Assembly: GCA_964057225.1 (NCBI GenBank)
Contig: OZ059897.1
Span: forward strand, 20,708,001-20,772,000
Direction: 5' to 3'
From: Auanema rhodensis
Lineage: Eukaryota > Nematoda > Chromadorea > Rhabditida > Rhabditidae
Length of the DNA: 64,000 nt
Every line of letters starts with the position of its first letter. Position 1 is the stretch's first letter. Below the pieces are notes generated by a model. That model saw only the letters and a program-made list of their open reading frames with translations, searched no databases and was not told the DNA's origin. Made by a program: the position numbers and the translations under genes. Positions 39,664-51,596 of this stretch are shown here, in pieces.

Positions 39664-41418
39664 GCATTAGTGTATGTTGAGTTTCCATGTACACTCAACA
39701 TTGCTTCCAAAAACATTTTGACAAAAATTTTTTCGAAAAATTTCAAAATAATTTAGCAAAAAGTAGATGTTTTTAGATTCCTTTTTTCAAGGCAAAGACG
39801 ATGGACAATGTTATTCAACGAAAAAATTAATTCTTCAGGATGAAAATCGAGGATATAAGTGTGAACTTATATCAGTTGATATCTCGGTACATTTTTAAGC
39901 TAGCGCAAATCTGATAACACAGATCGACGCAGCTTAAAAATCCGCATCGAATGCACTATACTACATGGAAGAACGCTTAATACAAAAATTAGTTATGATC
40001 GTTTGAAAAATGATGCATTAGTGTATGTTGAGTTTCCATGTACACTCAACATTGCTTCCAAAAACATTTTGACAAAAATTTTTTCGAAAAATTTCAAAAT
40101 AATTTACCAAAAAGTAGATGTTTTTAGATTCCATTTTTCAAGGCAAAGACGATAGACAATGTTATTCAACGAAAAAGTTAATTCTTCAGGGTGAAAATCG
40201 AGGATATAAGTGTGAACTTATATCAGTTGATATCTCGGTGCATTTTTAAGCTAGCGCAAATTTGATAACACAGATCGACGCAGCTTAAAAATCCGCATCG
40301 AATGCACTATACTACATTGAAAAACGCTTAATACAAAAATTAGTTATGATCGTTTGAAAAATGATGCATTCGTGTATGTTGAGTTTCCATGTACACTCAA
40401 CATTGCTTCCAAAAACATTTTGACAAAAATTTTTTCGAAAAATTTCAAAATAATTTAGCAAAAAGTAGATGTTTTTAGATTCCTTTTTTCAAGGCAAAGA
40501 CGATGGACAATGTTATTCAACGAAAAAATTAATTCTTCAGGGTGAAAATCGAGGATATAAGTGTAAACTTATATCAGTTGATATCTCGGTGCATTTTTAA
40601 GCTAGCGCAAATCTGATAACACAGATCGACGCAGCTTAAAAATCCGCATCGAATGCACTATACTACACTGAGAAACGCTTAATACAAAAATTAGTTATGA
40701 TCGTTTGAAAAATGATGCATTAGTGTATGTTGAGTTTCCATGTACACTCAACATTGCTTCCAAAAACATTTTGACAAAAATTTTTTCGAAAAATTTCAAA
40801 ATAATTTAGCAAAAAGTAGATGTTTTTAGATTCCTTTTTTCAAGGCAAAGACGATGGACAATGTTATTCAACGAAAAAATTAATTCTTCAGGATGAAAAT
40901 CGAGGATATAAGTGTGAACTTATATCAGTTGATATCTCGGTACATTTTTAAGCTAGCGCAAATCTGATAATACAGATCGACGCAGCTTAAAAATCCGCAT
41001 CGAATACACTATACTACATGGAAGAACGCTTAATACAAAAATTAGTTATGATCGTTTGAAAAATGATGCATTAGTGTATGTTGAGTTTCCATGTACACTC
41101 AACATTGCTTCCAAAAACATTTTGACAAAAATTTTTTCGAAAAATTTCAAGATAATTTACCAAAAAGTAGATGTTTTTAGATTCCAGTTTTCAAGGCAAA
41201 GACGATAGACAATGTTATTCAACGAAAAAGTTAATTCTTCAGGGTGAAAATCGAGGATATAAGTGTGAACTTATATCAGTTGATATCTCGGTGCATTTTT
41301 AAGCTAGCGCAAATCTGATAACACAGATCGACGCAGCTTAAAAATCCGCATCGAATGCACTATACTACATTGAGAAAAGCTTAATACAAAAATTAGTTAT
41401 GATCGTTTGAAAAATGAT
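39664..41418 (+). repeat. Five-monomer cassette B-C-A-B-C', copy 6
   Basis: Monomers 114-118. It shares the rare AATACAG (40971) with copy 5 at an offset of exactly 3510 bp (10 monomers), so copies 5 and 6 are a local duplication. Private changes: GAATACAC near 41004 and GATTCCAGTTTTC near 41181. HindIII site at 41377. Confidence 0.88.
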
Positions 41419-43173
41419 GCATTAGTGTATGTTGAGTTTCCATGTACACTCAACATTGCTTCCAAAAACATTTTGACAAAAATTTTTTCGAAAAATTTCA
41501 AAATAATTTAGCAAAAAGTAGATGTTTTTAGATTCCTTTTTTCAAGGCAAAGACGATGGACAATGTTATTCAACGAAAAAATTAATTCTTCAGGGTGAAA
41601 ATCGAGGATATAAGTGTAAACTTATATCAGTTGATATCTCGGTGCATTTTTAAGCTAGCGCAAATCTGATAACACAGATCGACGCAGCTTAAAAATCCGC
41701 ATCGAATGCACTATACTACACTGAGAAACGCTTAATACAAAAATTAGTTATGATCGTTTGAAAAATGATGCATTAGTGTATGTTGAGTTTCCATGTACAC
41801 TCAACATTGCTTCCAAAAACATTTTGACAAAAATTTTTTCGAAAAATTTCAAAATAATTTAGCAAAAAGTAGATGTTTTTAGATTCCTTTTTTCAAGGCA
41901 AAGACGATGGACAATGTTATTCAACGAAAAAATTAATTCTTCAGGATGAAAATCGAGGATATAAGTGTGAACTTATATCAGTTGATATCTCGGTACATTT
42001 TTAAGCTAGCGCAAATCTGATAACACAGATCGACGCAGCTTAAAAATCCGCATCGAATGCACTATACTACATGGAAGAACGCTTAATACAAAAATTAGTT
42101 ATGATCGTTTGAAAAATGATGCATTAGTGTATGTTGAGTTTCCATGTACACTCAACATTGCTTCCAAAAACATTTTGACAAAAATTTTTTCGAAAAATTT
42201 CAAAATAATTTACCAAAAAGTAGATGTTTTTAGATTCCATTTTTCAAGGCAAAGACGATAGACAATGTTATTCAACGAAAAAGTTAATTCTTCAGGGTGA
42301 AAATCGAGGATATAAGTGTGAACTTATATCAGTTGATATCTCGGTGCATTTTTAAGCTAGCGCAAATTTGATAACACAGATCGACGCAGCTTAAAAATCC
42401 GCATCGAATGCACTATACTACATTGAAAAACGCTTAATACAAAAATTAGTTATGATCGTTTGAAAAATGATGCATTCGTGTATGTTGAGTTTCCATGTAC
42501 ACTCAACATTGCTTCCAAAAACATTTTGACAAAAATTTTTTCGAAAAATTTCAAAATAATTTAGCAAAAAGTAGATGTTTTTAGATTCCTTTTTTCAAGG
42601 CAAAGACGATGGACAATGTTATTCAACGAAAAAATTAATTCTTTAGGGTGAAAATCGAGGATATAAGTGTGAACTTATATCAGTTGATATCTCGGTGCAT
42701 TTTTAAGCTAGCGCAAATCTGATAACACAGATCGACGCAGCTTAAAAATCCGCATCGAATGCACTATACTACATGGAAGAACGCTAAATACAAAAATTAG
42801 TTATGATCGTTTGAAAAATGATGCATTAGTGTATGTTGAGTTTCCATGTACACTCAACATTGCTTCCAAAAATATTTTGACAAAAATTTTTTCGAAAAAT
42901 TTCAAGATAATTTACCAAAAAGTAGATGTTTTTAGATTCCATTTTTCAAGGCAAAGACGATAGACAATGTTATTCAACGAAAAAGTTAATTCTTCAGGGT
43001 GAAAATCGAGGATATAAGTGTGAACTTATATCAGTTGATATCTCGGTGCATTTTTAAGCTAGCGCAAATCTGATAACACAGATCGACGCAGCTTAAAAAT
43101 CCGCATCGAATGCACTATACTACATTGAGAAAAGCTTAATACAAAAATTAGTTATGATCGTTTGAAAAATGAT
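41419..43173 (+). repeat. Hybrid monomers after cassette 6
   Basis: The A-like monomer at 41419 has GCATTA instead of GCATTC. Then come B (41770), C with AAATTTG (42121), a GCATTC/TTTAGGG monomer with a GCTAAATAC tail (42472), and a monomer at 42823 joining the class E mark AAAAATATT to a class C' body. Several switches of class inside monomers point to gene conversion. Confidence 0.75.
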
Positions 43174-43523
43174 GCATTAGTGTATGTTGAGTTTCCATGT
43201 ACACTCAACATTGCTTCCAAAAACATTTTGACAAAAATTTTTTCGAAAAATTTCAAAATAATTTAGCAAAAAGTAGATGTTTTTAGATTCCATTTTCAAG
43301 GCAAAGACGATAGACAATGTTATTCAACGAAAAAGTTAATTCTTCAGGGTGAAAATCGAGGATATAAGTGTGAACTTATATCAGTTGATATCTCGGTGCA
43401 TTTTTAAGCTAGCGCAAATCTGATAACACAGATCGACGCAGCTTAAAAATCCGCATCGAATGCACTATACTACATTGAGAAAAGCTTAATACAAAAATTA
43501 GTTATGATCGTTTGAAAAATGAT
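43174..43523 (+). repeat. 350-bp monomer with a 1-bp deletion
   Basis: The T-run after GATTCCA has four T rather than five (43293-43296). The monomer is 350 bp and every monomer start from 43524 to 60021 is one base early. Only two net length changes were found in 182 monomers. Confidence 0.93.
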
Positions 43524-46500
43524 GCATTAGTGTATGTTGGGTTTCCATGTACACTCAACATTGCTTCCAAAAACATTTTGACAAAAATTTTTTCGAAAAA
43601 TTTCAGAATAATTTAGCAAAAAGTAGATGTTTTTAGATTCCATTTTTCAAGGCAAAGACGATGGACAATGTTATTCAACGAAAAAATTAATTCTTCAGGG
43701 TGAAAATCGAGGATATAAGTGGAAACTTATATCAGTTGATATCTCGGTGCATTTTTAAGCTAGCGCAAATCTGATAACACAGATCGACGCAGCTTAAAAA
43801 TCCGCATCGAATGCACTATACTACATTGAGAAACGCTTAATACAAAAATTAGTTATGATCGTTTGAAAAATGATGCATTAGTGTATGTTGAGTTTCCATG
43901 TACACTCAACATTGCTTCCAAAAACAATTTGACAAAAATTTTTTCGAAAAATTTCAAAATAATTTACCAAAAAGTAGATGTTTTTAGATTCCATTTTTCA
44001 AGGCAAAGACGATAGACAATGTTATTCAACGAAAAAGTTAATTCTTCAGGGTGAAAATCGAGGATATAAGTGTGAACTTATATCAGTTGATATCTCGGTG
44101 CATTTTTAAGCTAGCGCAAATCTGATAACACAGATCGACGCAGCTTAAAAATCCGCATCGAATGCACTATACTACATTGAAAAACGCTTAATACAAAAAT
44201 TAGTTATGATCGTTTGAAAAATGATGCATTAGTGTATGTTGAGTTTCCATGTACACTCAACATTGCTTCCAAAAACATTTTGACAAAAATTTTTTCGAAA
44301 AATTTCAAAATAATTTAGCAAAAAGTAGATGTTTTTAGATTCCTTTTTTCAAGGCAAAGACGATGGACAATGTTATTCAACGAAAAAATTAATTCTTCAG
44401 GATGAAAATCGAGGATATAAGTGTAAACTTATATCAGTTGATATCTCGGTACATTTTTAAGCTAGCGCAAATCTGATAACACAGATCGACGCAGCTTAAA
44501 AATCCGCATCGAATGCACTATACTACATGGAAGAACGCTTAATACAAAAATTAGTTATGATCGTTTGAAAAATGATGCATTAGTGTATGTTGAGTTTCCA
44601 TGTACACTCAACATTGCTTCCAAAAACATTTTGACAAAAATTTTTTCGAAAAATTTCAAAATAATTTACCAAAAAGTAGATGTTTTTAGATTCCATTTTT
44701 CAAGGCAAAGACGATAGACAATGTTATTCAACGAAAAAGTTAATTCTTCAGGGTGAAAATCGAGGATATAAGTGTGAACTTATATCAGTTGATATCTCGG
44801 TGCATTTTTAAGCTAGCGCAAATCTGATAACACAGATCGACGCAGCTTAAAAATCCGCATCGAATGCACTATACTACATTGAAAAACGCTTAATACAAAA
44901 ATTAGTTATGATCGTTTGAAAAATGATGCATTCGTGTATGTTGAGTTTCCATGTACACTCAACATTGCTTCCAAAAACATTTTGACAAAAATTTTTTCGA
45001 AAAATTTCAAAATAATTTAGCAAAAAGTAGATGTTTTTAGATTCTTTTTTTCAAGGCAAAGACGATGGACAATGTTATTCAACGAAAAAATTAATTCTTC
45101 AGGGTGAAAATCGAGGATATAAGTGTAAACTTATATCAGTTGATATCTCGGTGCATTTTTAAGCTAGCGCAAATCTGATAACACAGATCGACGCAGCTTA
45201 AAAATTCGCATCGAATGCACTATACTACACTGAGAAACGCTTAATACAAAAATTAGTTATGATCGTTTGAAAAATGATGCATTAGTGTATGTTGAGTTTC
45301 CATGTACACTCAACATTGCTTCCAAAAACATTTTGACAAAAATTTTTTCGAAAAATTTCAAAATAATTTAGCAAAAAGTAGATGTTTTTAGATTCCTTTT
45401 TTCAAGGCAAAGACGATGGACAATGTTATTCAACGAAAAAATTAATTCTTCAGGATGAAAATCGAGGATATAAGTGTGAACTTATATCAGTTGATATCTC
45501 GGTACATTTTTAAGCTAGCGCAAATCTGATAACACAGATCGACGCAGCTTAAAAATCCGCATCGAATGCACTATACTACATGGAAGAACGCTTAATACAA
45601 AAACTAGTTATGATCGTTTGAAAAATGATGCATTAGTGTATGTTGAGTTTCCATGTACACTCAACATTGCTTCCAAAAACATTTTGACAAAAATTTTTTC
45701 GAAAAATTTCAAAATAATTTACCAAAAAGTAGATGTTTTTAGATTCCATTTTTCAAGGCAAAGACGATAGACAATGTTATTCAACGAAAAAATTAATTCT
45801 TCAGGGTGAAAATCGAGGATATAAGTGTAAACTTATATCAGTTGATATCTCGGTGCATTTTTAAGCTAGCGCAAATCTGATAACACAGATCGACGCAGCT
45901 TAAAAATCCGCATCGAATGCACTATACTACATTGAAAAACGCTTAATACAAAAATTAGTTATGATCGTTTGAAAAATGATGCATTCGTGTATGTTGAGTT
46001 TCCATGTACACTCAACATTGCTTCCAAAAACATTTTGACAAAAATTTTTTCGAAAAATTTCAAGATAATTTAGCAAAAAGTAGATGTTTTTAGATTCCTT
46101 TTTTCAAGGCAAAGACGATGGACAATGTTATTCAACGAAAAAATTAATTCTTCAGGGTGAAAATCGAGGATATAAGTGTAAACTTATATCAGTTGATATC
46201 TCGGTGCATTTTTAAGCTAGCGCAAATCTGATAACACAGATCGACGCAGCTTAAAAATTCGCATCGAATGCACTATACTACACTGAGAAACGCTTAATAC
46301 AAAAATTAGTTATGATCGTTTGAAAAATGATGCATTAGTGTATGTTGAGTTTCCATGTACACTCAACATTGCTTCCAAAAACATTTTGACAAAAATTTTT
46401 TCGAAAAATTTCAAAATAATTTAGCAAAAAGTAGATGTTTTTAGATTCCTTTTTTCAAGGCAAAGACGATGGACAATGTTATTCAACGAAAAAATTAATT

Positions 46501-47033
46501 CTTCAGGATGAAAATCGAGGATATAAGTGTGAACTTATATCAGTTGATATCTCGGTACATTTTTAAGCTAGCGCAAATCTGATAACACAGATCGACGCAG
46601 CTTAAAAATCCGCATCGAATGCACTATACTACATGGAAGAACGCTTAATACAAAAACTAGTTATGATCGTTTGAAAAATGATGCATTAGTGTATGTTGAG
46701 TTTCCATGTACACTCAACATTGCTTCCAAAAACATTTTGACAAAAATTTTTTCGAAAAATTTCAAGATAATTTACCAAAAAGTAGATGTTTTTAGATTCC
46801 ATTTTTCAAGGCAAAGACGATAGACAATGTTATTCAACGAAAAAGTTAATTCTTCAGGGTGAAAATCGAGGATATAAGTGTGAACTTATATCAGTTGATA
46901 TCTCGGTGCATTTTTAAGCTAGCGCAAATCTGATAACACAGATCGACGCAGCTTAAAAATCCGCATCGAATGCACTATACTACATTGAGAAAAGCTTAAT
47001 ACAAAAATTAGTTATAATCGTTTGAAAAATGAT
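43524..47033 (+). repeat. Block related to 12988-18600
   Basis: Ten monomers. The first (43524) repeats the GTTGGG, CAGAAT, GTGGAAAC combination found at 12988. Then come C (with ACAATTTG near 43925), B with a GTAA loop, C, and two SpeI-marked A-B-C trimers (44928-47033; SpeI at 45603 and 46656, 1053 bp apart). Relative to the 13-18 kb region, monomers and one trimer are missing, as expected of unequal exchange. The last C' ends with GAGAAAAGCTT and then TTATAATCG, a mark also found at the end of the monomer at 49140. Confidence 0.8.
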
Positions 47034-50000
47034 GCATTAGTGTATGTTGAGTTTCCATGTACACTCAACATTGCTTCCAAAAACATTTTGACAAAAATTT
47101 TTTCGAAAAATTTCAAAATAATTTAGCAAAAAATAGATGTTTTTAGATTCCTTTTTTCAAGGCAAAGACGATGGACAATGTTATTCAACGAAAAAATTAA
47201 TTCTTCAGGGTGAAAATCGAGGATATAAGTGTGAACTTATATCAGTTGATATCTCGGTACATTTTTAAGCTAGCGCAAATCTGATAACACAGATCGACGC
47301 AGCTTAAAAATCCGCATCGAATGCACTATACTACATGGAAGAACGCTAAATACAAAAATTAGTTATGATCGTTTGAAAAATGATGCATTAGTGTATGTTG
47401 AGTTTCCATGTACACTCAACATTGCTTCCAAAAACATTTTGACAAAAATTTTTTCGAAAAATTTCAAGATAATTTAGCAAAAAGTAGATGTTTTTAGATT
47501 CCATTTTTCAAGGCAAAGACGATGGACAATGTTATTCAACGAAAAAATTAATTCTTCAGGGTGAAAATCGAGGATATAAGTGTGAACTTATATCAGTTGA
47601 TATCTCGGTGCATTTTTAAGCTAGCGCAAATCTGATAACACAGATCGACGCAGCTTAAAAATCCGCATCGAATGCACTATACTACATTGAGAAACGCTTA
47701 ATACAAAAATTAGTTATGATCGTTTGAAAAATGATGCATTAGTGTATGTTGAGTTTCCATCTACACTCAACATTGCTTCCAAAAACATTTTGACAAAAAT
47801 TTTTTCGAAAAATTTCAAAATAATTTAGCGAAAAGTAGATGTTTTTAGATTCGATTTTTCAAGGCAAAGACGATGGACAATGTTATTCAACGAAAAAATT
47901 AATTCTTCAGGATGAAAATCGAGGATATAAGTGTGAACTTATATCAGTTGATATCTCGGTGCATTTTTAAGCTAGCGCAAATCTGATAACACAGATCGAC
48001 GCAGCTTAAAAATCCGCATCGAATGCACTATACTACATTGATAAAAGCTTAATACAAAAATTAGTTATGATCGTTTGAAAAATGATGCATTAGTGTATGT
48101 TGAGTTTCCATGTACACTCAACATTGCTTCCAAAAACATTTTGACAAAAATTTTTTCGAAAAATTTCAAAATAATTTAGCAAAAAATAGATGTTTTTAGA
48201 TTCCTTTTTTCAAGGCAAAGACGATGGACAATGTTATTCAACGAAAAAATTAATTCTTCAGGGTGAAAATCGAGGATATAAGTGTGAACTTATATCAGTT
48301 GATATCTCGGTACATTTTTAAGCTAGCGCAAATCTGATAACACAGATCGACGCAGCTTAAAAATCCGCATCGAATGCACTATACTACATGGAAGAACGCT
48401 AAATACAAAAATTAGTTATGATCGTTTGAAAAATGATGCATTAGTGTATGTTGAGTTTCCATGTACACTCAACATTGCTTCCAAAAACATTTTGACAAAA
48501 ATTTTTTCGAAAAATTTCAAGATAATTTAGCAAAAAGTAGATGTTTTTAGATTCCATTTTTCAAGGCAAAGACGACGGACAATGTTATTCAACGAAAAAA
48601 TTAATTCTTCAGGGTGAAAATCGAGGATATAAGTGTGAACTTATATCAGTTGATATCTCGGTGCATTTTTAAGCTAGCGCAAATCTGATAACACAGATCG
48701 ACGCAGCTTAAAAATCCGCATCGAATGCACTATACTACATTGAGAAACGCTTAATACAAAAATTAGTTATGATCGTTTGAAAAATGATGCATTAGTGTAT
48801 GTTGAGTTTCCATCTACACTCAACATTGCTTCCAAAAACATTTTGACAAAAATTTTTTCGAAAAATTTCAAAATAATTTAGCGAAAAGTAGATGTTTTTA
48901 GATTCGATTTTTCAAGGCAAAGACGATGGACAATGTTATTCAACGAAAAAATTAATTCTTCAGGATGAAAATCGAGGATATAAGTGTGAACTTATATCAG
49001 TTGATATCTCGGTGCATTTTTAAGCTAGCGCAAATCTGATAACACAGATCGACGCAGCTTAAAAATCCGCATCGAATGCACTATACTACATTGAAAAACG
49101 CTTAATACAAAAATTAGTTATGATCGTTTGAAAAATGATGCATTCGTGTATGTTGAGTTTCCATGTACACTCAACATTGCTTCCAAAAATATTTTGACAA
49201 AAATTTTTTCGAAAAATTTCAAAATAATTTAGCAAAAAGTAGATGTTTTTAGATTCGATTTTTCAAGGCAAAGACGATAGACAATGTTATTCAACGAAAA
49301 AGTTAATTCTTCAGGGTGAAAATCGAGGATATAAGTGTGAACTTATATCAGTTGATATCTCGGTGCATTTTTAAGCTAGCGCAAATCTGATAACACAGAT
49401 CGACGCAGCTTAAAAATCCGCATCGAATGCACTATACTACATTGAGAAAAGCTTAATACAAAAATTAGTTATAATCGTTTGAAAAATGATGCATTAGTGT
49501 ATGTTGAGTTTCCATGTACACTCAACATTGCTTCCAAAAACATTTTGACAAAAATTTTTTCGAAAAATTTCAAAATAATTTAGCAAAAAATAGATGTTTT
49601 TAGATTCCTTTTTTCAAGGCAAAGACGATGGACAATGTTATTCAACGAAAAAATTAATTCTTCAGGGTGAAAATCGAGGATATAAGTGTGAACTTATATC
49701 AGTTGATATCTCGGTACATTTTTAAGCTAGCGCAAATCTGATAACACAGATCGACGCAGCTTAAAAATCCGCATCGAATGCACTATACTACATGGAAGAA
49801 CGCTAAATACAAAAATTAGTTATGATCGTTTGAAAAATGATGCATTAGTGTATGTTGAGTTTCCATGTACACTCAACATTGCTTCCAAAAACATTTTGAC
49901 AAAAATTTTTTCGAAAAATTTCAAGATAATTTAGCAAAAAGTAGATGTTTTTAGATTCCATTTTTCAAGGCAAAGACGATGGACAATGTTATTCAACGAA

Positions 50001-51596
50001 AAAATTAATTCTTCAGGGTGAAAATCGAGGATATAAGTGTGAACTTATATCAGTTGATATCTCGGTGCATTTTTAAGCTAGCGCAAATCTGATAACACAG
50101 ATCGACGCAGCTTAAAAATCCGCATCGAATGCACTATACTACATTGAGAAACGCTTAATACAAAAATTAGTTATGATCGTTTGAAAAATGATGCATTAGT
50201 GTATGTTGAGTTTCCATCTACACTCAACATTGCTTCCAAAAACATTTTGACAAAAATTTTTTCGAAAAATTTCAAAATAATTTAGCGAAAAGTAGATGTT
50301 TTTAGATTCGATTTTTCAAGGCAAAGACGATGGACAATGTTATTCAACGAAAAAATTAATTCTTCAGGATGAAAATCGAGGATATAAGTGTGAACTTATA
50401 TCAGTTGATATCTCGGTGCATTTTTAAGCTAGCGCAAATCTGATAACACAGATCGACGCAGCTTAAAAATCCGCATCGAATGCACTATACTACATTGAGA
50501 AAAGCTTAATACAAAAATTAGTTATGATCGTTTGAAAAATGATGCATTAGTGTATGTTGAGTTTCCATGTACACTCAACATTGCTTCCAAAAACATTTTG
50601 ACAAAAATTTTTTCGAAAAATTTCAAAATAATTTAGCAAAAAATAGATGTTTTTAGATTCCTTTTTTCAAGGCAAAGACGATGGACAATGTTATTCAACG
50701 AAAAAATTAATTCTTCAGGGTGAAAATCGAGGATATAAGTGTGAACTTATATCAGTTGATATCTCGGTACATTTTTAAGCTAGCGCAAATCTGATAACAC
50801 AGATCGACGCAGCTTAAAAATCCGCATCGAATGCACTATACTACATGGAAGAACGCTAAATACAAAAATTAGTTATGATCGTTTGAAAAATGATGCATTA
50901 GTGTATGTTGAGTTTCCATGTACACTCAACATTGCTTCCAAAAACATTTTGACAAAAATTTTTTCGAAAAATTTCAAGATAATTTAGCAAAAAGTAGATG
51001 TTTTTAGATTCCATTTTTCAAGGCAAAGACGATGGACAATGTTATTCAACGAAAAAATTAATTCTTCAGGGTGAAAATCGAGGATATAAGTGTGAACTTA
51101 TATCAGTTGATATCTCGGTGCATTTTTAAGCTAGCGCAAATCTGATAACACAGATCGACGCAGCTTAAAAATCCGCATCGAATGCACTATACTACATTGA
51201 GAAACGCTTAATACAAAAATTAGTTATGATCGTTTGAAAAATGATGCATTAGTGTATGTTGAGTTTCCATCTACACTCAACATTGCTTCCAAAAACATTT
51301 TGACAAAAATTTTTTCGAAAAATTTCAAAATAATTTAGCGAAAAGTAGATGTTTTTAGATTCGATTTTTCAAGGCAAAGACGATGGACAATGTTATTCAA
51401 CGAAAAAATTAATTCTTCAGGATGAAAATCGAGGATATAAGTGTGAACTTATATCAGTTGATATCTCGGTGCATTTTTAAGCTAGCGCAAATCTGATAAC
51501 ACAGATCGACGCAGCTTAAAAATCCGCATCGAATGCACTATACTACATTGAAAAACGCTTAATACAAAAATTAGTTATGATCGTTTGAAAAATGAT
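47034..51596 (+). repeat. Distinct three-monomer higher-order repeat, four units
   Basis: Units of 1053 bp start at 47034, 48087, 49491 and 50544, with one odd monomer (49140-49490) between units 2 and 3. Monomer 1 of each has AAAAAATAGATG and a GCTAAATAC tail. Monomer 2 has CAAGAT with TAGCA and GATTCCAT. Monomer 3 has CCATCTACAC and the class G body. Tail differences (GATAAAAG at 48041, GAAAAAC at 49091 and 51550, GAGAAAAG at 50495) and GACGACGG near 48575 distinguish units. The odd monomer at 49140 combines GCATTC, AAAAATATT, GATTCGAT and GATAG. Confidence 0.87.
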
